Assembly (NCBI GenBank): GCA_019916065.1
Contig: CM034239.1
Span: 34,310,419-34,374,418, forward strand
Source: Vitellaria paradoxa
Taxonomy: Eukaryota; Streptophyta; Magnoliopsida; Ericales; Sapotaceae
Length of the DNA: 64,000 nt
Direction: 5' to 3'
Both the position numbers and the translations under genes were made by a program. Below, piece after piece: positions 33,308 to 44,760 of the stretch; position 1 is the stretch's first letter; every line of letters begins with the position of its first letter. A model generated the notes under the pieces. The model saw only the letters and a list, made by a program, of their open reading frames with translations, was not told the DNA's origin and searched no databases.

Positions 33308-34860
33308 AGGTAAAATTACACTTGCCTCCCTAGAACATCAGGCATAATTTAAAGACCTCCCCCAACCTTTTGAACTTGACAGTTTCCTTCCCTGAACCCA
33401 AATGTTTGTTACATTTAACTCCATCTATTAGTTTGGACCGTTAAACTTTAATAGAGTCAACCAAGTCAACTAAATTTTTTACGTAAAAGACAAATTTAAC
33501 CCCAATGAATACAATACAAAACCAAAAAAAAAAAAAAAAAGAGAGAGAGAATGCCTTGTTCACCATCACAAGCGACATCGACAACCATCGATGCTCATTG
33601 GAAGCTTGGACAGCCATGGGAAACTTTGAAGAAAAACCCAAATATTTGTGCCTACAAGGTCACATCTCTAGACGTTTGTCACGGCATAGCTATATCGAAA
33701 ATACCCAAACTTGGGGAAAAAGCAGCATCAAAAGCCACCAAAGGATGGGGAAGACCGAAATTGAAATAACCTAAGCTTCTCTTTCTCTCTCTCTCTCTCT
33801 CTCTGTGTATGTGTGTGTGCGAGCGTGTGCAAAACCCAGTAAAAAAATATGTTCATTGAGGGTCTAGACCAAAGTGCAATCAATTGGATCAAGCATGTAT
33901 CAAACCGTAGCTTTCCCATTCAAAATTCTTCACCATACATATGCACATATATATACATAAATATTGTTTTCAATTATTTCTTTCTCAATCAATCTTCAGT
34001 TGGAAAACTTAACTTGCAAGGATTAGAAGTTGAACAAAACCATCATTGATCACTAGTAACAGAAAAAATCAATCATGATTTTTATGCTATACTAGATCTC
34101 CTCTAGCATTTAATAACACTGTTCACTATATATATATATATATATGCATATGCGTATGTCAACAAACTTAAACCTAAAACCGCCATCGCCAGCCTTTTTT
34201 CTGGTGTCCCCATAGCTCAAATGAAAGAACACCATAAATCTATAACAACCATACAAAATAATCTCAACAAACCCACAAATTCCTACACGAATCACCTAGA
34301 GTTGAGGTGACACTCTCACCGTCGCTTTCGTGGTTGCTATCTAAACCAAGAGAGGTTGTGTCATGGTGTGGGTTGCGGAAGGCCTCATTACCTCCTCACT
34401 AGTGAAGTGTTGCAGGCTTCGTAATGTAAATTCGGCAACACGGTGTGCGACGGTGGAAATAGAGGGGCTTGTGACTTGCGACAAGTGCGGTGGTAGTGGA
34501 ACCACCCACGGTATACATTACGTGCAGCGGCGGTAGCGGAGCCATTCACAGTGAGGAGCATGATGGTATTTATGGCCCAACCAATTTGAAGGCGATGGAG
34601 ATAAGATAAAAATCAAGAATTTTTTTTTTTTTTTTTTTTGGTTTTAGGTTTGTTTTAGATTTCATAGATAAGTATATTTGTCTTTATGATAATTTATTTT
34701 GTTGACTTAATTGACTATTAAAGTTTAACGGTCCAAATTAATGTATAGGGTTAAGTGTAACAAACATTTGAGTTTAGGGGAGGTAATTGTTAGGTTTTAA
34801 AGGTTGGGGGAAGTTCCTAAATTATGCCTAATATTCAGGAGAGGTAAGTGTAATTTACCT
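33308..34860. mobile_element. non-autonomous Mutator-type element with about 200-bp TIRs
   Basis: Inserted in the 5' LTR between 9-bp copies AGTTAAATA (33299-33307) and AATTAAATA (34861-34869). The matching spot in the 3' LTR (about 40500) is unoccupied. The left TIR begins AGGTAAAATTACACTTGCCT and the right, read on the other strand, AGGTAAATTACACTTACCTC. They stay similar for roughly 200 bp, including GGCATAATTTA, CAAATGTTTGTTACA and GGACCGTTAAACTTTAATAG. Long TIRs with 9-bp duplications define Mutator-like elements. The interior has no transposase. It holds a (CT)n run and a GC-richer part (34310-34565), possibly captured host DNA. Confidence 0.85.
33778..33822. repeat. (CT)n-(TG)n microsatellite
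   Basis: A CTCTCT run followed by TGTGTATGTGTGTGTG inside the non-autonomous Mutator-type element. Confidence 0.9.
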
Positions 34861-35978
34861 AATTAAATATGTTGAGGGTGTACTTGTTGTATTCTATTTA
34901 TTAGATTATTATTATTATTAATCGATTTGGTTTACATATTAACTGTTTAATATCTGATTTGTATAATTTATTTGGGTTAAAATTAGGATACGGGGATAAT
35001 CAGTGGCAATCACCTCAATAATTTGATTTCTCAGAAATTTTGTTGTTTAGGTGGGAGTATTAAACTTAAAGGCAAAAGGTACTTGATAAATTTTATTTAT
35101 TTATTATTGTTATTAAATATTTACGTTGATAAGGAATGCTGGCTATTTATGAATTATTTGTGTTAGCGGAGAATTGGGATTATTTGTGAAATGATAAATT
35201 TGAAAAGTAATATTTTTATTTGAGAAAAAAATATTATTATATATCAGTATGAATTTTATGCATTAGACTTGTATTGATGGGCCAAGAGAAAAAAATAATG
35301 AAGCCAAATAGGGCTAATGGAATATATTATATTAAAGCCACTACCCACATTTGAGCGCTCAACTCATAAGCCAGATGAGACCAAACGTGTGTTGCATTAT
35401 TATTTAAATTATTTGTCATGCAAATATGTCATGAGACGGCCAATTGGGGCCTAGTGATGATGATGATAGTTGATAAATGAAAAGTGGCAAGGAATTGTGT
35501 GCTATGATATTTTTATCATTATCAGTTATAATACATTTAAATTAATAATTATTTATTTGTGGGACATTTAATTACATAATTACTGTGGATTATTGTTAGT
35601 GTTTATTTATTATCTTTTATTCTAAGTACAATACCTTCACTGAGTGCGTGATACTCACACCTAAATTTAACAAATTTCAAGTTAAGTTTAAAAGTTACCA
35701 CATGTACCTAGAGAAGAACTCGAATTGTCTATTTCCCTGTTTTAATTATAGTGCTTTGTTACGATCTGGGGTTTGTATAAATAAATCTAGAATTTTAACA
35801 GTATTAGATTGATATTCTGTTTTCTATTTATTTTATCTATAGATATAATATGGACTTGGCAGGTTGTGCTATCTTTTAATGTAGGTATTTATATAAATTC
35901 TAATTAAGCAGAGAATTTAGAGGTGTCTACTCTATTTAAGGAATTAAATATGTATCTTAAAATAAGGGTGCGACAGTT

Positions 35979-35990
35979 TGGTATTAGAGT
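35979..35990 (+). promoter_or_regulatory. primer-binding site (initiator tRNA-Met type)
   Basis: TGGTATTAGAGT lies three bases after the 5' LTR, one or two changes from the TGGTATCAGAGC site used by many plant Ty3/copia elements. Confidence 0.75.
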
Positions 35991-36189
35991 CTGGGTTAGA
36001 AGGTTTTATAGACTTGTTAGTGTCTAGTATTTGCAGCTAATTATATGAGAAGTGCTATAGAGTTAAGTGATTATGGTGTGGCATTTATTTGCATGGATAT
36101 TAGGGATCATGAAAATAAAAAATATGGTAGAACTATATTTTACATCTCACTTTAAGTTTGATGTTAGATAATGATATGGATATTGAATA

Positions 36190-37150
36190 CAATCTTTAGG
36201 TAATAGAAGGAGAAGGCTCAGTGAATCAGATTCCACCAATAGTACATGCTTTAAGACAACAGGGAAATCAGGTGGATCAACTTCCAGCTCTGAATCAACC
36301 AAACTCAGTGGAAAGGGTAATTTAGGCTGTGGACAGATTAGTTGAGTCTTACACGAAATAGAGGTTTAGGCCAGAAGCATATGGTACTATTTATGAATAA
36401 TTTCTTAAGTTTGGACCCACGACATTCTTTGATACTGTTAATCCTTGGGAAGCTAAAGACTGGTTAAAGAGCAAGGAGATAAGTTTTTAGGTAATAAAGA
36501 TATCTAACAAAGACAAAATTATTCTACCTGCATTTATGCTAAAAGATCAAGCTAGATTTTAGTGGGAGGCTACTAAAAAGTTGTCAAATGCTGGAATGAC
36601 CCAGAAGCAATTCACTAATACCTTTGATGATAAGTATTTTCCCCAGTCCTATAGATATGATAAAGAATAGGAGTTAATTACTTTAAAGCAAAGGAGGATG
36701 TTTGTCACAAAGTGCAAAGCTCAATTTAGTGCATTATCTAAATTTGCTTTGGAATTGGTGCAAACAAAAGGTGCAAAATGCTAGAGATTCCAGAAGATGC
36801 AAAATTCTTAAATTTTTTGCTTTCAAAATGAGAAGTTATGGAGGATTAGTAAATAAAGCAAAGATTATAGAAAAAGATGTTTGGGAGGCAATCGAAAGGC
36901 AAGAATAGTCTAAAAAGGCTAGATTAGATTTTTCAGCCTCTAGTGAGTCTTCTAAATAGAGAAGTCAAGACTTTCATAGTTATAGAGGCGCAAGCCAATT
37001 AAGGGGAAGTAGAGGTATAAGTTATAACAAGACTCAGGAATAAAGTTTGAGGCAGTCACTATCTAGTTCACGAGTTGATGTTGGGGAAAGAGTAAGAAAT
37101 GTAATATGCTTTATGTGGCGGGGCTACAGGACATTACGCCAATGATTGTA
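36190..37150 (+). pseudogene. gag of the Tekay/Del-like element with CCHC knuckle
   Basis: Broken frames give FFDTVNPWEAKDWLKSKE (about 36427), ILPAFMLKDQARF with stop and WEATKKLSNAG (about 36522-36590), and DDKYFPQSYRYDKE (about 36626), the capsid pattern of chromovirus Gag. After a basic, serine-rich stretch, TGHYANDC at 37126-37149 is the second half of a CCHC zinc knuckle; a one-base shift separates it from the first cysteines. Gag packages the element's RNA. Confidence 0.75.
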
Positions 37151-37299
37151 CCATTCAGTAGCTTTTTACTTGTTTTTGAAGTGGTCAGGAGGGCATATTT
37201 CAAGAAATTGTCTTACTTTATCTACTCCAATAACATCTGTGACTAGTGCGGCCAATGGTAATAGGGCTTCTTTAGTGACTACATAGAAAGGTAAAGGAA

Positions 37300-37480
37300 T
37301 GGCCGGGAGATCTCACCTATAAGCTCGGGTCTATGTTATAACTCGTTAGGATGCTTAGGCTTCTCTTGATGTTGTTACAGGTATGCTTTTCATTATTGGT
37401 AGACTTGCTTATGCATTGATAAATTCCGATTCTGCTTATTTTTTCATATTTTGAGCATTCTGTGTGCATTTAAACTAACT
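37300..37480 (+). pseudogene. degenerate protease region
   Basis: Frames give YALINSDSAYFFI near 37410, an altered form of the Ty3 aspartic protease active-site region (ALIDSGATxSFI); the catalytic DSG is changed. It is inferred from this motif and its position between the knuckle and RT. Confidence 0.5.
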
Positions 37481-38217
37481 ACTCTCCTAATTAGATTCTG
37501 TATTGGCTGTGGCTACTCCTATTGGTAATATAATATTAGTAAGAGATGTATATAGAGACTTTGTAGTGCAATAGCTGGCAAGGGTTTGGTTGTTGATTTA
37601 ATACTTGTAGGCATATATGATTTTAACATTATTTTGAGTATGGACTAGTTGTCGGCATATCATACTTCTATTGACTGTTTGACCAAGAAAGTGACGTTTC
37701 AAGTTCTAAGAGAGTCGGAATATTTAGTGGTGATTACAGAGTTATGCCTAATTACTTGATATATATACTAAAAGCTAGGAAGGTGTTAAGTAAGAAATAT
37801 TAGGAATATATTGGTTATGTGGTTGATGCTGAAAGGCCAGAAACTAAGTTTAATGACTTACTTATTGTGAGTGAGTATCCCGATGTGTTTCCAGTTGAGT
37901 TACCAGGGGTGATCTTAGATAGAAATGTAGAATTTACTCTTGAATTGTTGTCAGGAACTACAGTAATTTCAATTGTACCTTACAAAATGGCACCTGCAGA
38001 ATTGAAGAAGTTAAAAGTTTAGTTCCAAGATTTATTAGACAAAACTTTTATCGAGCCTAGTGTATCACCATGGGGAGCGTTAGTGTTATTTGTGAAGAAG
38101 AAATATGGTACTATGAGATTGTGTATTGATTATCGTCAATTGAATCGGGTAATAGTAAAGAACATGTATCCATTAACAAGAATTGATGATTTGTTTAATC
38201 AGTTGCAAAGTGCTACT

Positions 38218-38450
38218 AAACCAAACCAAACAAAGCCTCTTCCCACTAGGGGGGTCGGCTATATGGATTTGATGACGCCAATCAATTCTATTTAGGGCCA
38301 TGTCTTCCGTTAAATCCAGGTAGGCAAGGTCATGTTTAATAGTTTTTTTTCCAACTTCTCTTAGGTTTTCCTTTTCCTCTCCTACTCTTGGCAATCTCCA
38401 TACTTTCACACCTTCTAACAGGTGCTTCTGTTGGATGCCTTTTAACTGAA
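38218..38450 (-). mobile_element. 5'-truncated RTE-type LINE in the RT gene
   Basis: A 233-bp insertion between perfect copies of AAGTGCTACT (38208-38217 and 38451-38460). On the minus strand it encodes [38 protein letters not shown], the typical C-terminus of plant RTE LINE proteins, and ends in a TTTGG-repeat tail rather than poly-A, as RTE elements do. Confidence 0.85.
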
Positions 38451-38704
38451 AAGTGCTACTATGTCCTCTAAAATTGATTTGAAATCTGGGTAATATTAGA
38501 TTAAAGTACAAGATAGTGATGTGCCTTGGACAGAATTCAGAACTAGATATGGACACTATAAGTTTCTTGTTATGCCTTTTGCATCAACTAATGCACCAAC
38601 TGTGTTCATGAACTTGATGAACAGAATATCTAAACCCTATCTTGATACTTTTGTGATTATTTTTATTGATTATATTTTGATTTATTGAAGAAATAATGAA
38701 GAAG

Positions 38705-39644
38705 CAGGCCTATCAATGGGACGAATCTGGATCTGCTTCGAATCAAATCTGCCAGATCTAAATCCAATTATAATGGATCCGATCTAGATCTAAAAATAAT
38801 TGAATCTGATTTGTAAGATCCAATCCAAATCCATATATTTAATGGATCCGACCTATTTTGAAAAATAATTTTTTAAGCCATCATTTCAAAATATGTTGCA
38901 TATAATATATATATATATATATATAAAATAAAAATAGAAAGTACAACAGCTAATTTTTATTTTTTTTATAATATATAGTTTATTACATAAATGTGAACAT
39001 ATAAAAATCAATAGCAGTAACTGATAGATCACCTAGTGCTAAACCTACTAAGGCAACTAATGGTACTGTTGACAAGTCTATGGAGAATTGCCAGTCCGAT
39101 GATGCAGTTGCCGTTGAAAGTACTATATGTATAAAAAATATGTAATATATAAAGATAATTATTTTTAAATTTAAATCCGTGCAACTCTATTTAATTTTAT
39201 TAATTGTTTTAATAAAATAATATAATATATATTACACGTTTTAATTGCACGACACAAATGCCCAGCCCACCATTGCTTGTAGTCAATTTTCTCGTTCCCC
39301 ATTGTCAAAGTACATAGAAATATATATAATATATTATATATATATAATAAAAATATATTTATATATATAATATTTATATATATGCGACAATTAAGGACCT
39401 GATTTTTTTAATTTATTATATTATTTTTCATTCTTAAATATTTTTAAAAATCTTATTTTTAATTTCAGATATTTAATTTTAGAAATAATGGACTGACGGA
39501 TCATCTAGATTGAGATTTACTAGTTTTTGAACCCAACAAATTTAGATCTATTGAGTCACGTATTTAATTGGACAAATCTGGTCTAAAATTATTAGATTTG
39601 GTCTGGGTCAGATCTGGACAAAATCCACTCCATTGACAGGCCTA
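38705..39644. mobile_element. hAT-type non-autonomous element
   Basis: Ends CAGGCCTATCAATGGG and, on the other strand, TAGGCCTGTCAATGGA are the inverted termini of a common plant hAT family. The RT frame continues on both sides, and flanks GAAGAAGC / GAAAGAAC look like a diverged 8-bp duplication. Sub-terminal GATCTGGAT-like repeats lie at both ends. A short reading SPSAKPTKATNGTVDKSMEN (near 39030-39090) might be a remnant of an hAT transposase N-terminus; otherwise it is non-coding. Confidence 0.8.
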
Positions 39645-40305
39645 GAAAGAACATGCTCAACATTTTAGAATAGTTTTGCATACTCTGTGAGAGATACAAT
39701 TGTTTACAAAGTTCAGTAAGTGTAAATTTTAGCTAGATCGAGTAGTGTTGTTGGGGCATATGATTTCAAGTAGTGGTATTAGTGTTGATCCTAATAAAGT
39801 TAAGCTTGTACTAAATTGGAAGTGTCCAACTAATGTGACAGAGATGCGCAAATTTCTTAGTTTGGTAGGATATTATCATCATTTCATTCAGAATTTTTCT
39901 TCTATTACGTCACCTATGACACGATTAACTTGTAAAGGTGTTAAATTTGAATGGAATGATAGTTGTGAGAAAATTTTCCAGGAATTGAAAGCTAGACTAA
40001 CTCAACTAACTATAACTCCATTATTAGCACTTCCTTTAGAGAATGGTGGATTCATAATTTATAGTGATGCTTCACAACAAGGGTTAGGATGTATTTTGAT
40101 GTAAAATAGGAAGGTAATTGCGTATACTTCAAGATAGTTAAAATCTCATGGACAAAATTATCCAACCTATGATTTGAAGTTAGTTGCAGTTGTGTTGAAG
40201 TTATATAGGCATTATTTATATGGAGAGACTACTGATATTTACACTGATTATCAGAACCAAAAGTATTTGTTTACTCAGAAAGAGCTAAATTTGGGATAAA
40301 AAGAT

Positions 40306-41658
40306 ATAACTTATATATATATATATATATATATAAGTTATGAGTTAAAGAAAAGAATGGTAAGAAAGAAAAAATAGTAAGCAAAAGACAATGAAAAAAA
40401 TAGCAAAAAAGAGGAAAACTTAGAAATTTTGACCAAATTGTTGAGGTAAATTATTTTATTTTGTTAGTTTAAAATTAAATTTATAGAAGATTAAATAAAT
40501 TAAATATATTGAGGGTATAATGGTTGTGTTCCATTTATAAGATTTATATTATTAATCGATTTGATTTATATTTTAACTGTTTAATATCTGATTTATATAA
40601 TTTGTTTGGGTTAAAATTAAAACTCTGGGATAATTAGCAGCAATCACTTCAATAATTTGATTTCTCAAAAATTTTATTGTTCAAATGGGTGTATTAAACT
40701 TAAAGGTAAAACGTATTAAATATGGATTGATAAATTTTATTTATTATTATTATTAAATATGTAGGTTGATAAAGAATGCTAGCCATTTATGAATTATTTG
40801 TGTTAGTAGAGAATTGCGATTATTTGTGGAATGAAAAATTTGAGAAATAATATTTTTACTTAAGAATAAAATATTATTACATATCAGCGTGAACTGTGTG
40901 CATCATACTTGCATTATGGCTAGATAGAGCCAAAGAAAAAATATATGAGGCCCAATGGGGGTAGAAAAAATAAAATAAAATCAGATGAAGCTAATGGGAC
41001 ATGCTAAATTAAAGCCACTATCCACAATTGAGTGCTCAACTCATAGGCCAGATAGGGGAAAACGTGGCTAGATGTGTGTTGTATTATTATTTAAATTATT
41101 TATCATGCAAATATGTCATAAGATGGCCCGTTGGAGCCTAATAATGATGATGATGATAGTTGATAAATGAAAAGTGGTGATAAACTGTGTGTTGAGATAT
41201 TTTTATCATTGTCAGTTATGATATATTTAAATTAATAATTATTTACTTGTGGGACATTTGATTATATAATTACTGTGGATTATTGTTGGTGTTTATTTAT
41301 TATCTTTTATTTTAAGTAAAATGCCCCCACTGAGTATGAGACACATCTAAATTTTACACTTTTCAAGTTAAGTTTAGAAGCAGCTTCTTGTGCTTGGAGA
41401 AGAACTCGAATTATCTATTTCCCTGTTTTAATTATAGTCCTATGTTAGGATTTAATGTTTGTATGAATAAACCTAGAATTTTAACTAGATTAGATTGATT
41501 TTTTTTCTATTTATTTTATCTACAGATATAATATGGACTTGACAGACTGTGCTTTCTTTTAATGAGGGTATTTATATAAATTGTGATTAGGTAGAGAGTT
41601 TAGAGGTGTCCACTCTATTTAAGAAATTAAATATATATTCTAAAATAGGGGCACGACA
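40306..41658 (+). repeat. truncated 3' LTR of the Tekay/Del-like element
   Basis: Aligns with 33110-35975 of the 5' LTR (minus the insertion) and ends GGCACGACA. It lacks the first about 1.7 kb of the LTR. At the equivalent of 33299-33307 it shows the uninterrupted target AATTAAATA. Confidence 0.85.
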
Positions 41659-41663
41659 GCGAG

Positions 41664-43620
41664 GGACTTAATTTGTGCACCCGGACAAACATGTGCACCC
41701 AAGGATCTTACCCCTTGTGCTCGGCCAAATCCGTGTGAACTGACCAAGTGTGTGCCTTGACCCCTTGGTCAGTTCGCATGGATCACCCCATTATTCTAAA
41801 ATTCTCTAATTGTTTAAACAAAATCAAAGTCAACCTAGAAGTCTAACAACCAGGTCAACGCACATATCAAATTAATCATACCAAATAGTATATTTGACCA
41901 TAACCCTAATGCATTATAATTAAAATATTATTTATGAAAACATAGGTCATTATAGTAGAGGTAGTCTTAGAAGTCAAACGTTTGTCAATTCAAAGTATTC
42001 AACTTAGCAAGTAACATTCTAGGGAATGGAATAACTTAAGATTGAGTAAGTTAATGGTTTCTATGTTATAACTCCCATAAAGATATCTGACATGCCCTAT
42101 AATTATAATCCATGATAGGAACGAAAGCAAGAATATAAGTTGCTATGACATACAAATATACCTATAATATATCACAACGCATATATTACATTACTCACAT
42201 AACATTTGGCCCCTAGGCCTATATCACACATACTTAAGCACTTTCACTAGGATCTAAGCTCCCCACAGAGTTAGGTGTAAGGCATTGACTCCACTCGAGC
42301 GTGAAGAGTTGACCAACCACAAAGCTAGGTTCTTCCACACAAGTGTAAAACTAACCTCTTTTCCAAAGTTAAGTGCAACGAACTAAATCAGCTCTCAAGT
42401 GCAAGGCGCTGATCAAACACAAAGCTAAGCTCGCCCCTAAAGTTAAATGTGAGGCACTAACTTGACTCTCAAGCATGAAATGATGATTAAACACAAAACA
42501 AGGCTCTCAGTTAAGTGCAAAACACTAAATCATCCACATGATCCAAGCACATGGTTATCAGAAGGCTATGCTCTAGCTGTGAGTCATTGACCTAGTTACC
42601 GGATTCATAGTGAGACTCCCTTACCCAATTACGTGTGAGGCATAACATCTACACCAAACTAGGCTCCCACATTTAGTCCAATGCAAGGCACTAACTCCCA
42701 CATCTAATCTAGAACTAGGCTCCTAAACCTTGACCAGGTGTGAGGTAGTAATCCATATATCAAACCAGGAGCTAAGTTCCTATCTTGAGTTGGGTGCAAA
42801 ACACTATCTCAACTATCAGACCTAGGAGCTAGGCTCTAATTCCTTGATCAAGTGTGAGGCACTAGTCCACATATTAGACTAGGATTGTGGCTCCCATCTT
42901 AAGCTAAGTATGAGACATTGACTCAATTACTTAATTGTGGAACAAGTCTCCCTGCACAAAAATCTAGCACAAAATATAGACCTTTAGATTGCACAAAATA
43001 TGGAACACTTAAAGTTAATTTAGCAATTAGATTGCATTTAGTCTTTAACCAACACACAGAACCCCCTAAGGAATATTATTGCAAAATAGGCAGACATATC
43101 ACTACACTTGCACACACACAAACTACACTTGGCCTAATTCTCAATGAGATACATAGGCAGCCTTGCAAGGCTCCACAGGCTCATTTTTCACTTATCATAT
43201 GCATTTTTATTTTTGAGTTTGTATTATATTCACTGCTATAAATTAGATATTATTGTAGATCGCGATTGAAGAGTGGAAATGGACTCTGGATATCACAAGT
43301 TATCTAGCTATAATAGTTCCCATGATCAACTAAACTGTGGACCTATTATCTTTAATTGCATAGATTAGTACAGAGTCACTAAAAAAGAGGCTATATGTCA
43401 CAATATTAAAATATAATAAAAAACACTTTTTAATTAAGAACCAAAACTTGGGTTTCTCGAAATTCCTATTTTTAAAGTGTCGAATGATGACTCCAAGTCT
43501 CTAAATTATGGCCCTACTTCAAAATCAAAACTAGTTTTTCACAAGTAAAGGCTTGCGAGCCCTACACCTCTACCCAGGTGTGGACTTGGTCGTGACAACT
43601 GTAGACCTACATGTGTATAA
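41664..43620. other. LTR-like non-coding remnant
   Basis: GC-moderate DNA with phrases seen in plant Ty3 LTRs, such as GAGATACATAGGCAGCCTTG at 43147 and, on the minus strand, TTGTCACGACCAAGTCC at about 43590. No ends or coding parts were found. The short open frame 42918-43241 shows no domain. Confidence 0.4.
42240..42920. repeat. degenerate minisatellite of about 45-60 bp units
   Basis: More than ten irregular units share parts of AAGCTAGGCTCCC, GAGTTAGGTGTGAGG and CACTAACTC, for example at 42255, 42365, 42438, 42500, 42605, 42680, 42735, 42790 and 42850. Confidence 0.65.
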
Positions 43621-43779
43621 TAAAAAAATATTTTGATGGTGATGACATGGTAATAATTGGTCAAAAATTTGGGTTGATTAGTAAGTTAAAAAGTAAGTTG
43701 TCCAAGTCTTTTGATATAAAGGGGATATAGGTCTAGCATGACAAATTTTGATAAAGCAAACCATTCAAAATAGCAAGGT

Positions 43780-44650
43780 TGAGAAACTGTGGTTATCATA
43801 GAGAAGTATAGTGACAAGGTAATTGAGGGATTTAATATGAAGAAAGCTAAGCTAGTTAGCACACTCTTAGCTAGCCACTTCAAGTTAAGTAAGAAATTGT
43901 GTCCCTCCATCAAAGAAGGTAGAGATGAGATGGCACTTATTCCCTATTCTTTAGCAGTAGGAACTCTGATATATGTAATAGTTTGTACTTGGCTAGATAT
44001 TGCTCACGCTATTAGAATTATGACTAGATTTCTTTCCAATCTTGAACAAGAATATTGAGAAATAGTCAAGTGGATCATTAGATATCTAAAAGGTACACAC
44101 CCAGTTGATATATATGCTTTAGAGATTCAAACCCATTCTCGGAAAGTTTTACATATGCAAATGTGGTAAGAAACCTCAATTATAGAAAATTTATATTAGG
44201 TTATTTGCTCACTTTTGTGAGGGAGTTGTCTTATGGAAATGCAAACTGCAAAATTATGTTTCTTTGTCTACAACTAAGGTAGAGGGTATCACTACCGCTG
44301 AAGCAGGGAAAAATGTTTTGGTTACAACGATTTCTTCAAGAATTGGGATTAAAATAGAAAAGGTCCATTCTTGTATTGTGATAGTGAAAGTGCATTGGAT
44401 TTAGGCAAGAATGTTATGTACCATTTTCGAACTAAGCACATTGATGTACAATATCATTGGTTATGGAAAGTGCTAGATAAATAATTAATAGAGCTATAGA
44501 AGATTAACACAGATAAGAACTCCTCATATATGTGAGCAAAGATGGTTACAAAAGAAAAGTTTAGGCTTTGTCGAAGCATATGGCTGGCATGAACCCAAAC
44601 TAAAAATAACAAATAGTATTCCTTCTTCCCTTGAATGTGGTGGGGAGATT
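43780..44650 (+). pseudogene. Ty1/copia RT end and RNase H, broken
   Basis: Reads KAKLVSTLLASHFKLSKKLC, YSLAVGTLIYVIVCTWLDIA, TRFLSNLEQEY, stop, IVKWIIRYLKGTH (43845-44100), then after several breaks CDSESALDLGKNVMYHFRTK, HIDVQYHWLWKVLDK and KMVTKEKFRLCRS (44378-44580). This is the copia RT C-terminus and RNase H. It ends at the polypurine tract GGTGGGGAGATT just before an LTR start. Confidence 0.85.
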
Positions 44651-44760
44651 TGTTGGGTGATATCCACACCTATGGAAGAACCTAAAAAAGGTCAAAAGAA
44701 CATGGATACTGCAATAATGTCAAACCAATGCCAAAAGCTGAAACAAATCCTTTAGTTTAT
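44651..44760 (+). mobile_element. start of a copia 3' LTR
   Basis: TGTTGGGTGATATCC follows the polypurine tract, as in many plant copia LTRs. The right end cannot be found; the LTR is probably truncated. Confidence 0.5.

Larger units (their letters stand above)
31407..35975 (+). repeat. 5' LTR of the Tekay/Del-like element
   Basis: About 3.0 kb once the 1.55-kb Mutator-type insertion is subtracted. Starts TGTGACATCC and ends GGTGCGACA. The part from 33110 onward aligns with 40306-41658, for example GTTGAGGTAARTTATTTTAT and CGAATTRTCTATTTCCCTG. ACGTGGC blocks (32985-33005) and a TTTATATATCA box may be promoter elements. Confidence 0.8.
37800..40300 (+). pseudogene. reverse transcriptase-RNase H, split by two insertions
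   Basis: RT part 1 at about 37860-38217 ([43 protein letters not shown]). Part 2 at 38461-38704 ([33 protein letters not shown]). Part 3 at 39645-40290 (VLLGHMISSSGISVDPNKVK, FLSLVGYYHHFIQNFS, IIYSDASQQGLGCILM, a stop, then LKLVAVVLKLYRHYLYGE). The RT catalytic motif is FIDY instead of FIDD, so one aspartate is lost. RNase H runs directly into LTR-type sequence at a TA repeat near 40310, with no integrase. Confidence 0.88.
31407..41658 (+). mobile_element. full-length decayed Tekay/Del-like Ty3/gypsy retrotransposon
   Basis: 10.25 kb from TGTGACATCC to GCACGACA, flanked by 5-bp target copies GCGAA (31402-31406) and GCGAG (41659-41663). Order: 5' LTR 31407-35975, primer-binding site 35979, gag, CCHC knuckle, protease, RT, RNase H, truncated 3' LTR. 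Integrase and the first part of the 3' LTR are missing. Three later insertions sit inside it (33308-34860, 38218-38450, 38705-39644). Many stop codons show it is old. Confidence 0.85.

Noticed and set aside
39060..39075. single GGTACTG word in the hAT element
   Set aside because: One isolated copy is what chance predicts for a 64-kb window; it does not extend the Mutator element's pattern.
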